A DNA stretch of 64,000 nucleotides from Phoronis australis (taxonomy: Eukaryota; Phoronida; Phoronidae), in the NCBI GenBank assembly GCA_002633005.1, contig NMRA01000028.1, forward strand, positions 1 to 64,000, given 5' to 3'. Shown one piece after another: positions 25,701 through 37,250 of this stretch; position 1 is the stretch's first letter, and each line of letters opens with the position of its first letter. The translations under genes were made by a program, and so were the position numbers. The notes beneath the pieces are model-generated. The model ran no database searches, was not told the origin of the DNA, and worked only from the letters and a program-made list of their open reading frames with translations.

Positions 25701-28700
25701 ACCGCTCAAAGGATGATTGTGAAAATTGGCATATATGTGCTTACTATGAAGAGGACGGTTGACGATGATTTTCCGACGATTTCAATTACTGTGGTGCCTC
25801 CTAGTGGCAGTTTTGTTTTTGTTGCGCCTATGGCTGTATCTCCTAAACCATTCGCAGGATCTTTACTTAATTTAGCAAGTGTATTTATATGATGTTGACT
25901 ACGGATGACGACGACTTTCGGACAAATCTGACTACTGCTGTGCTCCCTATTGGCAATTTAAAATTTTTTATGTTTAACTCAGTATCTTCAAAGGTCCTCA
26001 ACAGATTTTCATAAAATTTTAAATATACAGACATCTATTGGTGTGATGACGCTATCTTTCTGTTTTTGGATGTAATTGAGGTATTTTACACCACCTAGTG
26101 GCCATTTTTTGCTGTTTTCAAGTCTTGTTTTTGGTGTCCACCCCTGTATTAACCAAATCATTTGAAAATTGGCATATATGTTCTCAGTGTGAAGATGACC
26201 TTTGACAATGGTGAGTCACTACTGTGGTGCCTCCTTGTGGTAGTTTTGTTTTGCGCCCATAGTTGTATCTCCTAAACCCACTTCAGAATCTTTATTAAAT
26301 TTAGTAAGTGTATTTATATGAAGATAACAACAGACGACGACGACTTTCAGGCGGATCCAACGGACACTGTGCCCATTAGTGGCAATTTCATTTTATTCTG
26401 TTTTCCTTTGTTTCTCTGAAGTTCCTTGACAGATTTTTATGAAATATGGCATGTTCCTGTTTTTGAATGGATTGTATGTTTTTGTGCCATTTAGTGACCA
26501 TTTTTATGATACAAATAAATAACCGTAAAAGCACACCATTTGCAATGCATTTGTGGGCGCATTTCAATGCTCCGCGTTGCTCTTGTTAGAAGAGTCGCAA
26601 TCATATCAGCCAGCATTACTTTCTTGAACTTAAAATATCACTTACAATTTTAAAAATATATAGTTTTCATGAGTTTATAACTATTATTAATACCATTGTT
26701 ATTATTGCTGTTGTTATTTTCTACAGTTATTCAAGAAATGTGACTCTAGGCAACAAATATGGTCAAATTAATGTTATGTTAGCTGTGACACTTCGTAGTA
26801 TGGAATAATGTTATGAAGGATGCTTTTTGTATGTACAGTAGCTGATGCATTGTTGGTTATTTAGTACATGGATAACTCTTTGTCTAAGATTTCATTTGTG
26901 AGAATCTATTGCTACCGCTGTACTTAGTTGTTCAAAAGAATATGGTATTGTGTTCACTTTGATATAAATGATTATTTCACTTTGATCGCAGATTAACAAA
27001 CTACACTTGTGCAAGCCTCTTATCAGAGCCATTGACAGTTTACCTATCAAAGACAAGTTCTCACTCTCTCAGTTAATAACATACAGGTCAGTATTTGTCT
27101 TGTCACATGCTTTGTGTTCTTATAGTACTTGATAACATTGTATTCTGACACTTATTGTAGTTATTGGGGTCCCTTTTCTGGACTTGTTTTTTTTTTGCCT
27201 CTCTATCAGCCAAACCACTCTGAGGATCATTTTGAAAATTGTGCCCTCTATAGTGAAGAGCACAGTTGACAGTTATACTGGGACAGCTTCAACTTCTGTG
27301 GGTTCCTCTAGTGGCATGTCTGTGTCTGTATCTGCAAAACTCTCTGCCTCTGCAAGATCTTTGTAAAACTTGGCAAGTTTATGAATGTGATAACGGATGA
27401 GGATCAGTTTCGGATGCATCTGACTACCACTGTGCCACTCAGTGGCAATTTTAGTTTTCCATTTTCCTATGTATCTTTGGAGTTCCGTGCGTATTTTCAT
27501 GAAATTAGGTTCCTATTAAACAGATGATAACATCTTCCCATTTTTGGATGGATTTGACCTTTTGTACATAAGGTACTGGCCATTTTTATTATTTTTTCTT
27601 GATTGTTTTTAAGGAGTTCACCTCAGTGTCAGCCAAACCACTCTAAGGATCATTATGAAAATTTACTTGTGTTTCTTTTGGTAAGTTTATGGCTGACAGT
27701 GATTTTTTGGACAGGTCCAACTGCTGTGGCACTCTCTAGTGGCAGTTTTATTTATTTTTTGCCTTTAGTTCAATATCTACCAAGTTTCTTGATAGATAGT
27801 CGTTAAATTAATACATGATTTTATTGAGTGCAACTTATTTATGTAGATTTCGTATCCGATCTGACTACTGTGGAGTCCCCTGGTGGCTATTTCATTTTTC
27901 TTTGACTTTTGATAACTGTCCAATTCCATGACGGATGTTCATAAAATTTAGCAAAAAAGTTGAGCTATCATATAGATAACAGCACCAGCCCTGTTGCTGT
28001 TTGATTGACGTACGTTGTGCCACCTAGTGGCCTTTTATTGTTTTTGTGTCTGTTCTTTGCTGCCCGCCTCCCTATCTGAACTATTCGAGGAATCATGACG
28101 AAAGGTGACGGGTGCATTGCTATTTAGGAGAGCTGACTTGCTGTGCACCCCCTAAAGGCTATTTCAACTTGACTAGCATTGCTGCCTTTTGTGGGGATGT
28201 TTAAAATGATGATCATCCGTTATATCAGTGTTGTATTTGATGCACACGGTGGGCATATATTAGCACTCCGCATTGCTTTTGCTTTCGTTTAGTGAATTAG
28301 TGTGTCTAAAATTCTGCCATTTTTTATCCTTTGTGTTTGGTGTGAAAGTTTGATGTTAGTTTGTTTAGAATTACAGCTGTAGATTAATAGTGTGCCACTC
28401 ACGATATTCGTCTGTAGTGTAGTTTTGTTCCTGCAGGTACTATGTTGGCAGAAAGGCTATGTTCGACAGCGATTTTAAAAGTGGTAAGTTTTTTCATGGG
28501 TGTTCATGTCGTCATTATTTTCTCAAGCCTTGTTTTTCTGGTTCAGATATTGTGTTTAAACTCCCACAGTCTCATTCGATGTCTAAGCCTACAAGTTGTG
28601 TTTATGAATCAATATAATTTGAGCAGCAGTGCCATCTATTATACTTTACCTATCATGTTAGCTGAAGGCAAGTGTGACTCACCTCTAGAGAGTAGCTGGA

Positions 28701-31700
28701 ATGACAGGGCATGACATGGAAACTGAGATGAAAGCAATGCTTCCAACTGTAAAAAGTACTTCTTGTTGTTATGCGGCATTTTGTAAGTTGAAATCTCATG
28801 ATGTTTGAACAATGATAATTGCCAAACATGTCTTTTTCATTTTTCAGAGGTGTCTCACATTGCTTTGAATGCCTGCAATTTCTCAGTACATTCTCTGCTC
28901 ATGGTTATGCTCAAGAACTTAAAAATGATTAAGCTTCTATTTGTCCACCATATTTGTTAGACATCACCACAGTGATGACTGAACACAGCATTGGTCTTAT
29001 TCTATAACTGCTTCCTCTTTCAGCTGAAGAGTATTTGACCTTTGCCTTCCAGCGATGTCACAGGTCAAGCAAACGGAATAAACGAATGATTCTCATCTAC
29101 TTACTACCTGTAAAAATGCTCTTGGTAGGTTATAATGTAAAACAACAGCATACTCTTGCACTCTGTTACATGTATCAACTTTAAAGTTGCGAAGTACTAA
29201 CCTTCTGTCAAAAAGTTTATAACGTTTTGCAGTTACAGCTAGTCTCAACTTGTTCCTTACTTATGGTTGACAAGTCACAATTATGTAGTCAAGTTATGCA
29301 CTTAGGACATTTTGACCTTCGGATAAATGTTGGTGATGACTGCTTGACGGTGCTTTGTTTTAGGGTCACATGCCAAAGATAGAGTTACTCAGGAAATATG
29401 ATCTTATGCAGTTTGCCGAAGTAGCCAAGTCAGTCAGGTAAAGAGTAAAGTCACAAGTCATGTCTGTGTGTGTTATAGTGGTCTCTGTGTTGGGTACTGT
29501 TTAAATGTTGACCATTCAATTCGCCCTCTGCAGTAGAGTTGTCTCCCTTTTCTCTAGTGCTCAACACCATTGGGATACCTGATGTTCTCAGCAGCTCAAT
29601 GGAGACAAGTCGGGTAATCACTGAATGGCAACATTCTTTGAATGGCAGGTACAAGCCAAAAGTATTCAGACAAAATGACCCAGAATTCCCCCCCATCATA
29701 ATGCCTGGGCAAAAACCAAATAGGCCTTTTGCGAGTTTATAACAATAACGCGAGATTATGTGAGACTTAACTGTGACGTCACGGGAAGTGGGGCAAAAGC
29801 TTGTCGTTTGGTCATTTGCCCAATACGGTAGCAGAGTGTATTCTGTTATTGTCTTCGAGTTTTTAGCCGTTTAGTTCGAAAAATGTCCAAAAGCATTGCT
29901 GTTATGGCAAATGAACTTCAGATTCGCACTACAATACGTTCTATCGCGTTCTGTACTAATTTCGTCCCGTGTATTTTAAACGGGCGGTAGGCGAAATCCG
30001 CTCACTGGTAAAGTTTTCACCTCNNNNNNNNNNNNNNNNNNNNNNNNNNNNNNNNNNNNNNNNNNNNNNNNNNNNNNNNNNNNNNNNNNNNNNNNNNNNN
30101 NNNNNNNNNNNNNNNNNNNNNNNNNNNNNNNNNNNNNNNNNNNNNNNNNNNNNNNNNNNNNNNNNNNNNNNNNNNNNNNNNNNNNNNNNNNNNNNNNNTG
30201 TCTTGTACTGTACTGTTCAATGAAATTTATTTACTAAGTCTTTCAATGGCATCTATATTTTGAAATGAGGAGGCAGTGTGGCCTAGTGTGACAGGTCCTC
30301 ACTTTTTTATTCGAGGTCATGGGTTCGAGTCTTGCTGGGCCACACTGCTAGACCATTGAGTCAGGTTTATAGCTCCTAAGTTTGGTTTTTACTATATATT
30401 AATAAAGCACAAAAATGGTTCCAGGTGATCAGTGCAATGGGCCAACATGAGCGGTCTGCGCACGCCTGGTACAATATGTACCAGATTGCCTGAAAATAAT
30501 TTTTACCTATTTTGACGTACGAGTATGGTTCTTTTTTTCCTCAGAGTCTTCATTTTATCAGCACAATGAGCTTCTTAATGGTATTTATTTGCTTCGCTCC
30601 AGCACTGAAACGCCTCTGTCAGACCCATTTACGCTGCTGAGCAAATTCACTGTGTGCCTCATTGTCATTCACTGCATAGCTTTCCTTCATAACAGAAGTA
30701 GGACACTGGAATGTTGAGAATTGATGGCGCAGGTCTAGATTTTGAAAGTTACAATGAACCATCAGTTTATTTTGTGGATATTGATTCAAGTCCCTGGTTT
30801 TTTATTCTGTAGTGATAAAGCAAATTTGTTTTTGTTTTCAGCTGTGGAAATCTATTGAAGTTGAACGAAGCATTACAGCAGAACGAAGCATTCTTTATCA
30901 AGTGTGGCATCTACCTGATTCTGGAGAAACTGAAGATAATCACTTACAGGAACCTGTTTAAGAAAGTGTTAGTATGGTTCTGCTGCATAACATGAAGTAC
31001 CAACAATGCCACTGCAAACAAGATGATAAGTTAAGATGACTATTATACCAGATTAGCAAGTAGATAACAATCAATATTGTAATGATCACAGAAAACTGTG
31101 CAAAATGTTCATTGACTGTGGGCTTGCTTTTATCTCCACTTTCAGTAGTACTGTCCTTTGACTTGAAGCATGTGGATAACATTCAGCTTGGTTAAAGTTG
31201 TTATTTGGTCATTTTGTTAATGGTGTGTTACAACATAATTCGGTTGATGTCAAACCTCTTTTTTAACCTAGCTTAGGTTGTTGGAAAACTTTGTGGCTGA
31301 TGTGCGCTTGATAAGCATGGTTTTTATGAGCCCATATACTCCTAAGTGGGTGCATAGTGCTGTCAACTCTGCTTGAGCGTAAGTGGGTGCATAGTGCTGT
31401 CAACTCTGCTTGAGTATCTGCCGTATCACCTAAACCCCTTGGAGGGTCTTGATGAGATTTTGGAGATGTGTTCCTATGAAGCTGACGACAGATCAGTTTC
31501 GGATCAATATGACTGCCACTCTGTCCCGTATTAGGAATATATTATTTTATGTTTGCCACTGTATCTTTTGAGTTCCTTGATGTTTTGTTTTTGAAATTTG
31601 GCGAAGACATTTCTGTTTAGGAGACAACAATGCCATTCCATTTTCGGATGAATTTGAAATATCTTATACTACCTAATGACCATTCTGATGTGCCTTTATG

Positions 31701-34700
31701 TTTATATTCATATGAAAGCATATCGTTTGCAGTGCAGCCGTGGGTGTATTTCAACACTGCGTTGCTCTTGTTTAAAGTGGAATTTCGAAATGTTTGTTAC
31801 CCACTTGCTGATGCCAAGGTTTCTAAAAGGCTGAGAAGTAATGTTGTAACCAGTAACAGGTCTGGATTCTCTTTCTTGTTGTCAACTGAAGACACCCCAA
31901 TACTAATCACTAACAGTTCATCCTTATGTTGTCTTCAGATACTTGCTATTTAAGACACACCAGTACTAATCACTAACAATTCATCCTTTTGTTGTCTTCA
32001 GGCACTTGCTATTGAAGACACACCAGCTGCCAATGGAAGCTTTTGTTGCAGCTTTACGTATGATGGAGGTTGAGGACATTGACTCTGACGAGGCGGAATG
32101 TATCCTAGCTAACTTGATTTATGAGGTAGGCCAAATGTATAGTTGCAGTTACTAACATCAAGATAATATACATGCATATATGTACAATTAAGAGTTTGTG
32201 GAAGACAGAGCAAGCATAGGACTCCTGTCTTGAATTGAGTTCCCTTTCCCTAGATTCGGTTTTGAAAATGGCAGCTCTGGACAAATTTGCCAAAGCAATC
32301 TCTACAATGTAGCAAAAAACATTTTTGGTTAATAATGTATGTTTTTTTTTGAAAATTTAGTCACTGGTGCAGTATTTTAATTTTTAGTTGCTCTTTCAAA
32401 AAAGAAAATCCATCTGACATGAGCAAAAAATGATGCAGGATTTGTTCTTTTTTAATCATTGCTTGGCACATCCTGGTATTTCAACCTTGCTTACCCTTGC
32501 ATACATACCTTTATGCAGCTTTTCAAAACCCCAAAACTTTGAATGAAATTTATGTGGCCAGGCGATTTTTTGTTAATTTGTGATCACAGGTCTCAAAGTG
32601 AGTCTGGGGTAGATACCAGAAATAACAGTATGCGACTGTACTTCTATAAGCCTTATATAGGACAGTACTTGTTTAGGACTTATATTGGACAGTAATTCTA
32701 TAGGCCTTATATACAACAGTACATCTATAGGCCTCATATAGGACAGTACTTCTATAGGCAAAGTTAGTTTTCTTTCGCCACAGTAGGCTTTCGGTCTTCG
32801 TTTCACCATTAAGCCTATGACTCATGCCTTTGTTGTTGTGGGAATTCTGACGGAACGCGCTTGGAAATCAACTCTGGGCGATATTTTTTGGCTTGTTGAA
32901 CTGTTCCAAACCTGTTTCTATCTCAATTTCAAATTGCCGTCCATTTGATTTCAACTCCAGGTGACACCGGTTTCCATGTTTAGGATAAATGCGAATAGCA
33001 GTTTAGTCCATTGTTGCCAATTATCTACCACGGTTCGAAGAGATGTGAAAACCAAACGAACCACTTTCATCAATGAGTATCAGAGAAGTGAGACTCAGTG
33101 GCTATAAACCTGCGAAAAACATATTTTGATGTAGACCACTCAACATTTTTATGCACCCACATATTTATACGTGGACGCATTATGCCTTCACCTCCGTCCG
33201 TTCGTTCGGGCGACGTCCGTCTGGCGTCCGCTGCTCTATCTCCAAAACCCATTGACTTATTTTCATGAAATTTGGCACATATGTTCCATTCATGAATGGG
33301 ACAGCGTGAGCGAACTTTCGGTCGAATCCGACTACCGGTGTGCCCCCTAGTGGAAATTTTAGTTTTTTACGCTTACCTTTGTATCTTCAAAAGTCCTGAA
33401 CGGATTTTCATGAAATTTGGTATGTAGGGAACTATTAGTGAGATGACGTTATCTTCTTGTTTTCGGATGGATTCGACTTAGTTTGCGCCACCTAGTGGCC
33501 ATTTTTACTGTTTTTGAGTCTGTTTTTTGCGTCCACCCCTCTATCAACCAAACCGCTCAAAGGATGATTGTGAAAATTGGCATGTATGTGCTTACTATAA
33601 AGAAAATGGTTGACGACGATTTTCCGACAATTTTGACTGCTGTGGCGCCTCCTAGTGGCAGTTTTTTTTTTGCGCCTATGGCTGTATCTCCTAAACCGTT
33701 CACAGGATCTTTACGAAATTTAGTAAGTACATTTATATGATGTTAACAATGGATGACGACGACTTTTGGACAGATCCGACTACCGGTGTGCCCCCTAGTG
33801 GCAATTTAATTTTTTTTTGTTTACCTTTGTATCTTCAAAAGTCCTTAACGGATTTTCATGAAATTTAAGATGTAGGCACCTATTTGTGAGCTGACGCTAT
33901 CCTCCCGTTTTCCGATGGATTTGACGTAGTGTGCGCCACCTAGTGGCCATTTTTACTGTTTTTGAGTCTGTTTTTTGCATCCACCCCTCTATCAACCAAA
34001 CCACTCAAAGGATGATTGTGAAAATTGGCATGCATGTGCTTACTATGAAGAGGACGGTTGAGGATGATTTTCTGACGATTTCCGATTCGACTACTGTGGC
34101 GCCTCTTAGTGGCAATTTTGTTTTTGTTGCGCCTATGGCTGTATCTCCTAAACCGTTCGCAGGATCTTTACTTAATTTAGCAAGTGTATTTATATGATGT
34201 TGACTACGGATGACAATGACTTTCGGACAGATCTGACTACTGTTGTGCCCCCTAGTAGCAATTTTAATTTTTTTACGTTTAACTCAGTATCTTCAAAGGT
34301 CCTCAACAGATTTTCATAAAATTTTAAATATAGGCATCTATTGGTGTGATGATGCTATCTTACTGTTTTTGGATGTAATCGAGGTATTTTGCACCACCTA
34401 GTGGCCATTTTTTGCTGTTTTCAACTCTTTTTTTTGGTGTCCACCCCTGTATCAACCAAATCATTTGAAAATTGGCATATATGTTCTCAGTGTGAAGATG
34501 ACCTTTGATGATGGTGACTGACTACTGTGGCGCCTCATAGTGGTAGTTTTGTTTTACGCCCATAGTTGTATCTCCTAAACCCACTGCAGGATCTTTATTA
34601 AATTTAGTAAGTGTATTTATATGAAGATAACAACAAATGACGACGACTTTCAGGCGGATCCAACGGACACTGTGCCCACTAGTGGCAATTTCATTTTATT

Positions 34701-35698
34701 CTGTTTTCCTTTGTTTCTCTGAAGTTCCTTGACAAATTTTTATGAAATATGGCATGTTCCTGTTTTTGAATGGATCGTATGTTTTTGCGCCATCTAGTGG
34801 CCATTTTATGATGCAAATAAATAACCTTAAAAGCACACCATTTGCGATGCATTCGTGGGCGCATTTCAACGCTCCGCGTTGCTCTTCTTAGATTTGTGAT
34901 TGCAAGGCTTTATGAGAACTAACTGTTCATTAGTGATCGAGTTTTGGCTTTACAAGAGTGCCATTTTATGCTGCAAGCAAAGTCTCAGGGAATAAAGAAC
35001 TTTCAAAAGTTTCTTTTGAGTGGATTGTAGGTGTATTGCTGCTTTAACGCATCGATTTTAGGTAATTTATGATATTACTATCATAACATTTTATGAGGAA
35101 TTCAATTTCAGAAGCCAAGTAAGAGTTTGAAAAATTGCCAGTTTTTGTCCACGATATATGAATTTATTATAGCCATTGTTTTGTTGCTATTGCAGCTATT
35201 GCTTCACTCCATACAAAAGGACCTTAGTTAAGTGTACCTGATAAATAGGCTTCTTGATGGCAGAGGTTCTTGTACAAATCTTGATGAAGTACAAGGTGCT
35301 GCGAAAGTGTCTTAATTTTTTGTATCCCCCAGATTGCATACAGGAGTGGAGACAGTGCAGGTCACTGGTTTGGGCTCCAGGATCCCATCTGAGTGAGCTG
35401 GATTACACTCCTGGCTACACTGGCAGACAATAAAGGACTGCAAAAGTCTCTTCCACTGCTCTGGGCCTGGACTTATGGATATAATGTCTTAAAACAAATA
35501 CTGGGCAAGAGCTAGTTATTATTGAAAAATGATTGTATGTCAAAGAATTTTCTTCAGTTCAGATTCGCATTGTATGCCAATTGATTTGTCACATTTTGCT
35601 TGTTTCAGAACAAAATCAAAGGCTACATATCTCACCAACACCAGAAACTGGTCGTTAGTAAACAGAACCCATTCCCACCACTCTCAAGTGTTTTATAA
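19780..35698 (+). CDS. PCID2: PCID2, PCI domain protein of the TREX-2 mRNA export complex (13 coding exons)
   Basis: Orthologue of animal PCID2 (yeast Thp1 relative), which in the TREX-2 complex couples transcription to mRNA export at nuclear pores. Coding exons: 19780-19815, 20805-20846, 21280-21401, 21708-21870, 22202-22305, 23175-23250, 26992-27086, 28437-28483, 29024-29124, 29364-29437, 30842-30967, 32002-32125, 35609-35698 (stop TAA 35696-35698). They sum to 1200 nt, 399 aa, the same length as I recall for human PCID2, and every junction keeps phase with AG/GT borders. Recognisable blocks: [12 protein letters not shown] start, [117 protein letters not shown], and the C-terminal [20 protein letters not shown]. 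The PCI/winged-helix region is about residues 210-390. The exon 11 donor (GTTAGT) is weaker than the others. Four copies of an interspersed element and an assembly gap lie in introns. Confidence 0.96.
19973..20018. repeat. (CACAGT)n short repeat in PCID2 intron 1
   Basis: About seven imperfect six-base units (CACAGT / CGCAGT) lie 160 bp downstream of the first PCID2 splice donor. No other feature was recognised between exons 1 and 2. Confidence 0.85.
22470..22910. repeat. 28-bp minisatellite in PCID2 intron 5
   Basis: About sixteen head-to-tail copies of a 28-bp unit of the form AACTAATGAACCACAACTCT plus CAAATTGT. Variants (AATAAACCACG, AATCGTAAC, GATCCACG) recur in a patterned way, suggesting growth by duplication of multi-unit blocks. 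There are no unique spacers, so it is not CRISPR-like. Confidence 0.93.
22995..23155. repeat. Short tandem repeat, about 40-bp unit, PCID2 intron 5
   Basis: Four diverged copies of a unit containing AAGTTGTCC(C/A)AACTG, a GATCA-like block and GGACACAT lie just before the exon 6 acceptor. Confidence 0.75.
24435..24598. mobile_element. 164-bp near-perfect inverted repeat (MITE-like) in PCID2 intron 6
   Basis: The whole segment is a dyad centred at 24516.5. Outer arms ATAGATTATTACATG (24435-24449) and CATGTAATAATCTAT (24584-24598) are exact complements. Inner arms include TTATCTAGAGCCC against GGGCTCTAGATAA (24469-24481 / 24552-24564) and GGATTTTGGAGAATTATC against its complement (24486-24503 / 24530-24547). 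The tip is GGGGC-GTTA-GCCCC. It would form a very stable hairpin in the PCID2 pre-mRNA. No coding capacity. Confidence 0.85.
25148..25225 (+). repeat. tRNA-like sequence, probably a tRNA-derived SINE head
   Basis: A Pol III A box (TGGTGTAGTGG) is followed 40 bases on by an exact B box (GGTTCGACTCC), and the sequence between resembles D and anticodon arms with a CTAGCAA loop. The T-stem and acceptor stem do not pair properly, so this is not an intact tRNA gene. A SINE head or tRNA pseudogene is the likely identity. Confidence 0.6.
25229..25250. repeat. Perfect 22-bp palindrome
   Basis: GTTATCTCAC-TAGTGAGATAAC reads identically on both strands with no loop. It lies directly downstream of the tRNA-like sequence and may be part of the same mobile element. 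Confidence 0.85.
25309..26587 (+). mobile_element. Interspersed CTAG-motif element, copy B (PCID2 intron 6)
   Basis: Forward copy starting TTTTTATGTGCCCACATATT, which folds back on ATATGTGGACGCAT, and ending CAATGCTCCGCGTTGCTCTT. Motif positions (start of CTAG or its variant) are 25498, 25643, 25801, 25947, 26095 and 26234, spaced 139-158 bp. Subunits alternate among three types: GTGCCCCCTAGTGGC, GCGCCACCTAGTGGC and GTGCCTCCTAGTGGC. No protein-coding capacity. Confidence 0.85.
27170..28295 (+). mobile_element. Interspersed CTAG-motif element, diverged copy C (PCID2 intron 7)
   Basis: Older copy lacking the 5' hairpin. It begins inside a CTATCAGCCAAACCACTC block and retains degenerate motifs such as TCCTCTAGTGGCA (27304-27316), CTCTCTAGTGGCAG (near 27733) and CCACCTAGTGGCC (near 28021), and ends with a diverged GCACTCCGCATTGCTTTTG. 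Local ORFs are repeat-derived. Confidence 0.75.
30024..30198. other. Assembly gap, 175 N
   Basis: A run of 175 undetermined bases inside PCID2 intron 10. Exons 10 and 11 are complete on either side and join in phase, so no PCID2 coding sequence is missing. A single N also occurs at 3422. Confidence 0.99.
30270..30350 (+). repeat. tRNA-like sequence with long terminal stem, PCID2 intron 10
   Basis: CAGTGTGGCC and GGCCACACTG are exact complements about 65 bases apart. They enclose an A-box-like TGGCCTAGTGTGACAGG and a B-box-like GGTTCGAGTCT. The interior does not make a normal cloverleaf (T-arm too long, T-run in the middle), so it is better viewed as a SINE or tRNA-derived pseudogene than a functional tRNA. 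Confidence 0.5.
31321..31774 (+). mobile_element. Interspersed CTAG-motif element, short copy D (PCID2 intron 11)
   Basis: A 454-bp copy with the usual TTTTTATGAGCCCATATACT start and a CAACACTGCGTTGCTCTTG end, but most of the middle missing. A 30-base block (AAGTGGGTGCATAGTGCTGT...) is duplicated at its start (near 31346 and 31381). The motifs are decayed. Confidence 0.75.
31875..32025 (+). repeat. 63-bp tandem duplication across the PCID2 exon 12 acceptor
   Basis: The acceptor region and first bases of exon 12 exist twice, exactly 63 bp apart: TACTAATCACTAACA starts at 31901 and 31964, and the polypyrimidine-AG ends at 31938 and 32001. A third, partly deleted unit precedes them (GAAGACACCCCAA near 31888). 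The upstream copy encodes YLLFKTHQY and then a stop, so only the downstream acceptor gives PCID2. Confidence 0.9.
32630..32765. repeat. Short tandem repeat, about 30-bp unit, PCID2 intron 12
   Basis: Four to five diverged copies of a unit like GGACAGTACTTCTATAGGCC plus TTATATA. A minus-strand ORF through it reads as repeated RPIEVLSYI-like peptide and is not considered a gene. Confidence 0.8.
33146..34890 (+). mobile_element. Interspersed CTAG-motif element, long copy E (PCID2 intron 12)
   Basis: The longest copy, 1745 bp. It starts TTTTTATGCACCCACATATT with a foldback onto ATACGTGGACGCAT and ends CAACGCTCCGCGTTGCTCTT. CTAG motif starts: 33347, 33492, 33652, 33795, 33940, 34106 (TTAG), 34252, 34398, 34537 (ATAG), 34679, 34794. 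Three subunit types alternate, giving a higher-order period of 448, 457 and 427 bp. ORFs of 85 and 88 aa recur only because the 448-bp unit is duplicated. Confidence 0.88.
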
Positions 35699-35864
35699 CA
35701 GGGATAAAACATGTTCAGAGCATGTGAGACTCCAGGATCGTGACAACAGAATTTGGCACCTGTCAAATGACTCTGAGCTAGCATAATTGTCCGAGTGATA
35801 ACTGCAAAGTAACGCCATGTTCCTGTTTTGGTTTTAAAGACTTCTACGTACTTTTGGAACTAAG

Positions 35865-35870
35865 ATTAAA
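35865..35870 (+). terminator. Candidate PCID2 polyadenylation signal
   Basis: ATTAAA, the commonest variant of AATAAA, lies 167 bases after the PCID2 stop codon, followed by a T-rich stretch. No canonical AATAAA is closer. The 35871-37250 interval shows no gene or repeat I recognise. Confidence 0.35.
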
Positions 35871-37250
35871 GGTCTAATCTTTGTTCTCAAACTCATAATT
35901 ATTTTTGTTGTTTTCCGTTCTACTTTTTTTACGAATTCATAGAAGACTGTGAGTTATGCTGCGCATGAGTACACTCTGCCTTATGCATGAGTTTGTAGTC
36001 CAAGTTTACACTTGGTGCTTGCTGCAAACTTTAGTAAAAGTTTGAAATTTTGAGTTCACAAATTTTTAGACTGCTAGGGTCATCAAGTGGAAACTAGAAT
36101 TAGAAAATTATCCACATAAGCCATTATGTATTCCAGCAAAGACTAAATAAGTGGACACTTAACGTGAGTTAGCACAAATTTACCGGTAAGTACAATACAG
36201 AAAGTCAAAAATAATTGGGAATTCGATTTTGGAAGATTTGACCCTGGGTCCTCAACTTTTCTGTGCCTTATAAAATGTTTGGTTATCTAGGTTATGTAAC
36301 TAGGTGAGTTCAGAACTAACAAAATTGATTCACCAATTCAGATATATGAACCAGCTGTTCTACAGCTTTTAGACTTGGTGCAAAGATAAACGATGAACAA
36401 ACGCTGACGAGTGTGGGATAACTACTTTTCTTTCCAATGTTTTGTAAATTATCTGCCAAGTGACTCAGTATTGACATGGCAATTGTTTATTTGCAGTCCA
36501 TTAAAGACTGCGTAAAATGAGCCAACTGCCTTCTAGATATGTTAAATACATGTACTTTTTGCAACATGTTTTTGTTTCGTTTTATTCCACACAACCACTA
36601 AATGATTACTACACATTTTATGTCCCTATATGTACCCCCATCGGAAACCCCCAGTCATGTTCTTGATCTATCGCATTTGACTGGTGAATTGACATCTTTG
36701 TAACCACGTCCAGCTTGAACAGACGATCGCCAGCTGGGACAGTGAAAAATTCAGTGCTAAATGCTTAGAATTTGGTCAATTATGTGCTTCCATCGGATTT
36801 GGGGGCGGGCGACAAAAATGATCAGACGTCTGCACGGCGTTCACATGTGACTTTTTATACGTCGTACCTGACGTTAGATTTTTTGTGATAGGACGGCATG
36901 TCACGCAACATCAGATCTGGACTTTCAAAAGTTACACGCCCACCAATCTTTCTAAACTCGCATTCGCACTTCTCGTGTGTATTTAAGAGTAATAATTACT
37001 CATTTCACTCTTCTTAAACATAAAAGAAAACGGAAATGCCGACCAAGCAATGCAAATTTTGACATTTCAGGAACATAAAAATATTTGAACCTTCCTAATG
37101 TTTTAGTCCCTATCACTATAAGTATATATGACTGACCTCTTTGTGTACCATAAATAGCAGCGGTGCTTATTGAATATTTCGTATATTCCTTAGAGGGAAA
37201 TGTGTAAATACGTGTAGCCTCATTACGTAAATGTAGCAGAAAGAGTACCG

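Noticed and set aside
33483-34197. Two similar ORFs of 85 and 88 codons on the plus strand suggesting a duplicated small gene family
   Set aside because: They are the same part of the 448-bp higher-order unit of the interspersed element, and the similarity extends equally through stops and non-coding positions.
20385-35786. Short ORFs within PCID2 introns and around its exons
   Set aside because: They either overlap real exons in another frame, extend an exon past its splice donor, or come from intronic repeats.
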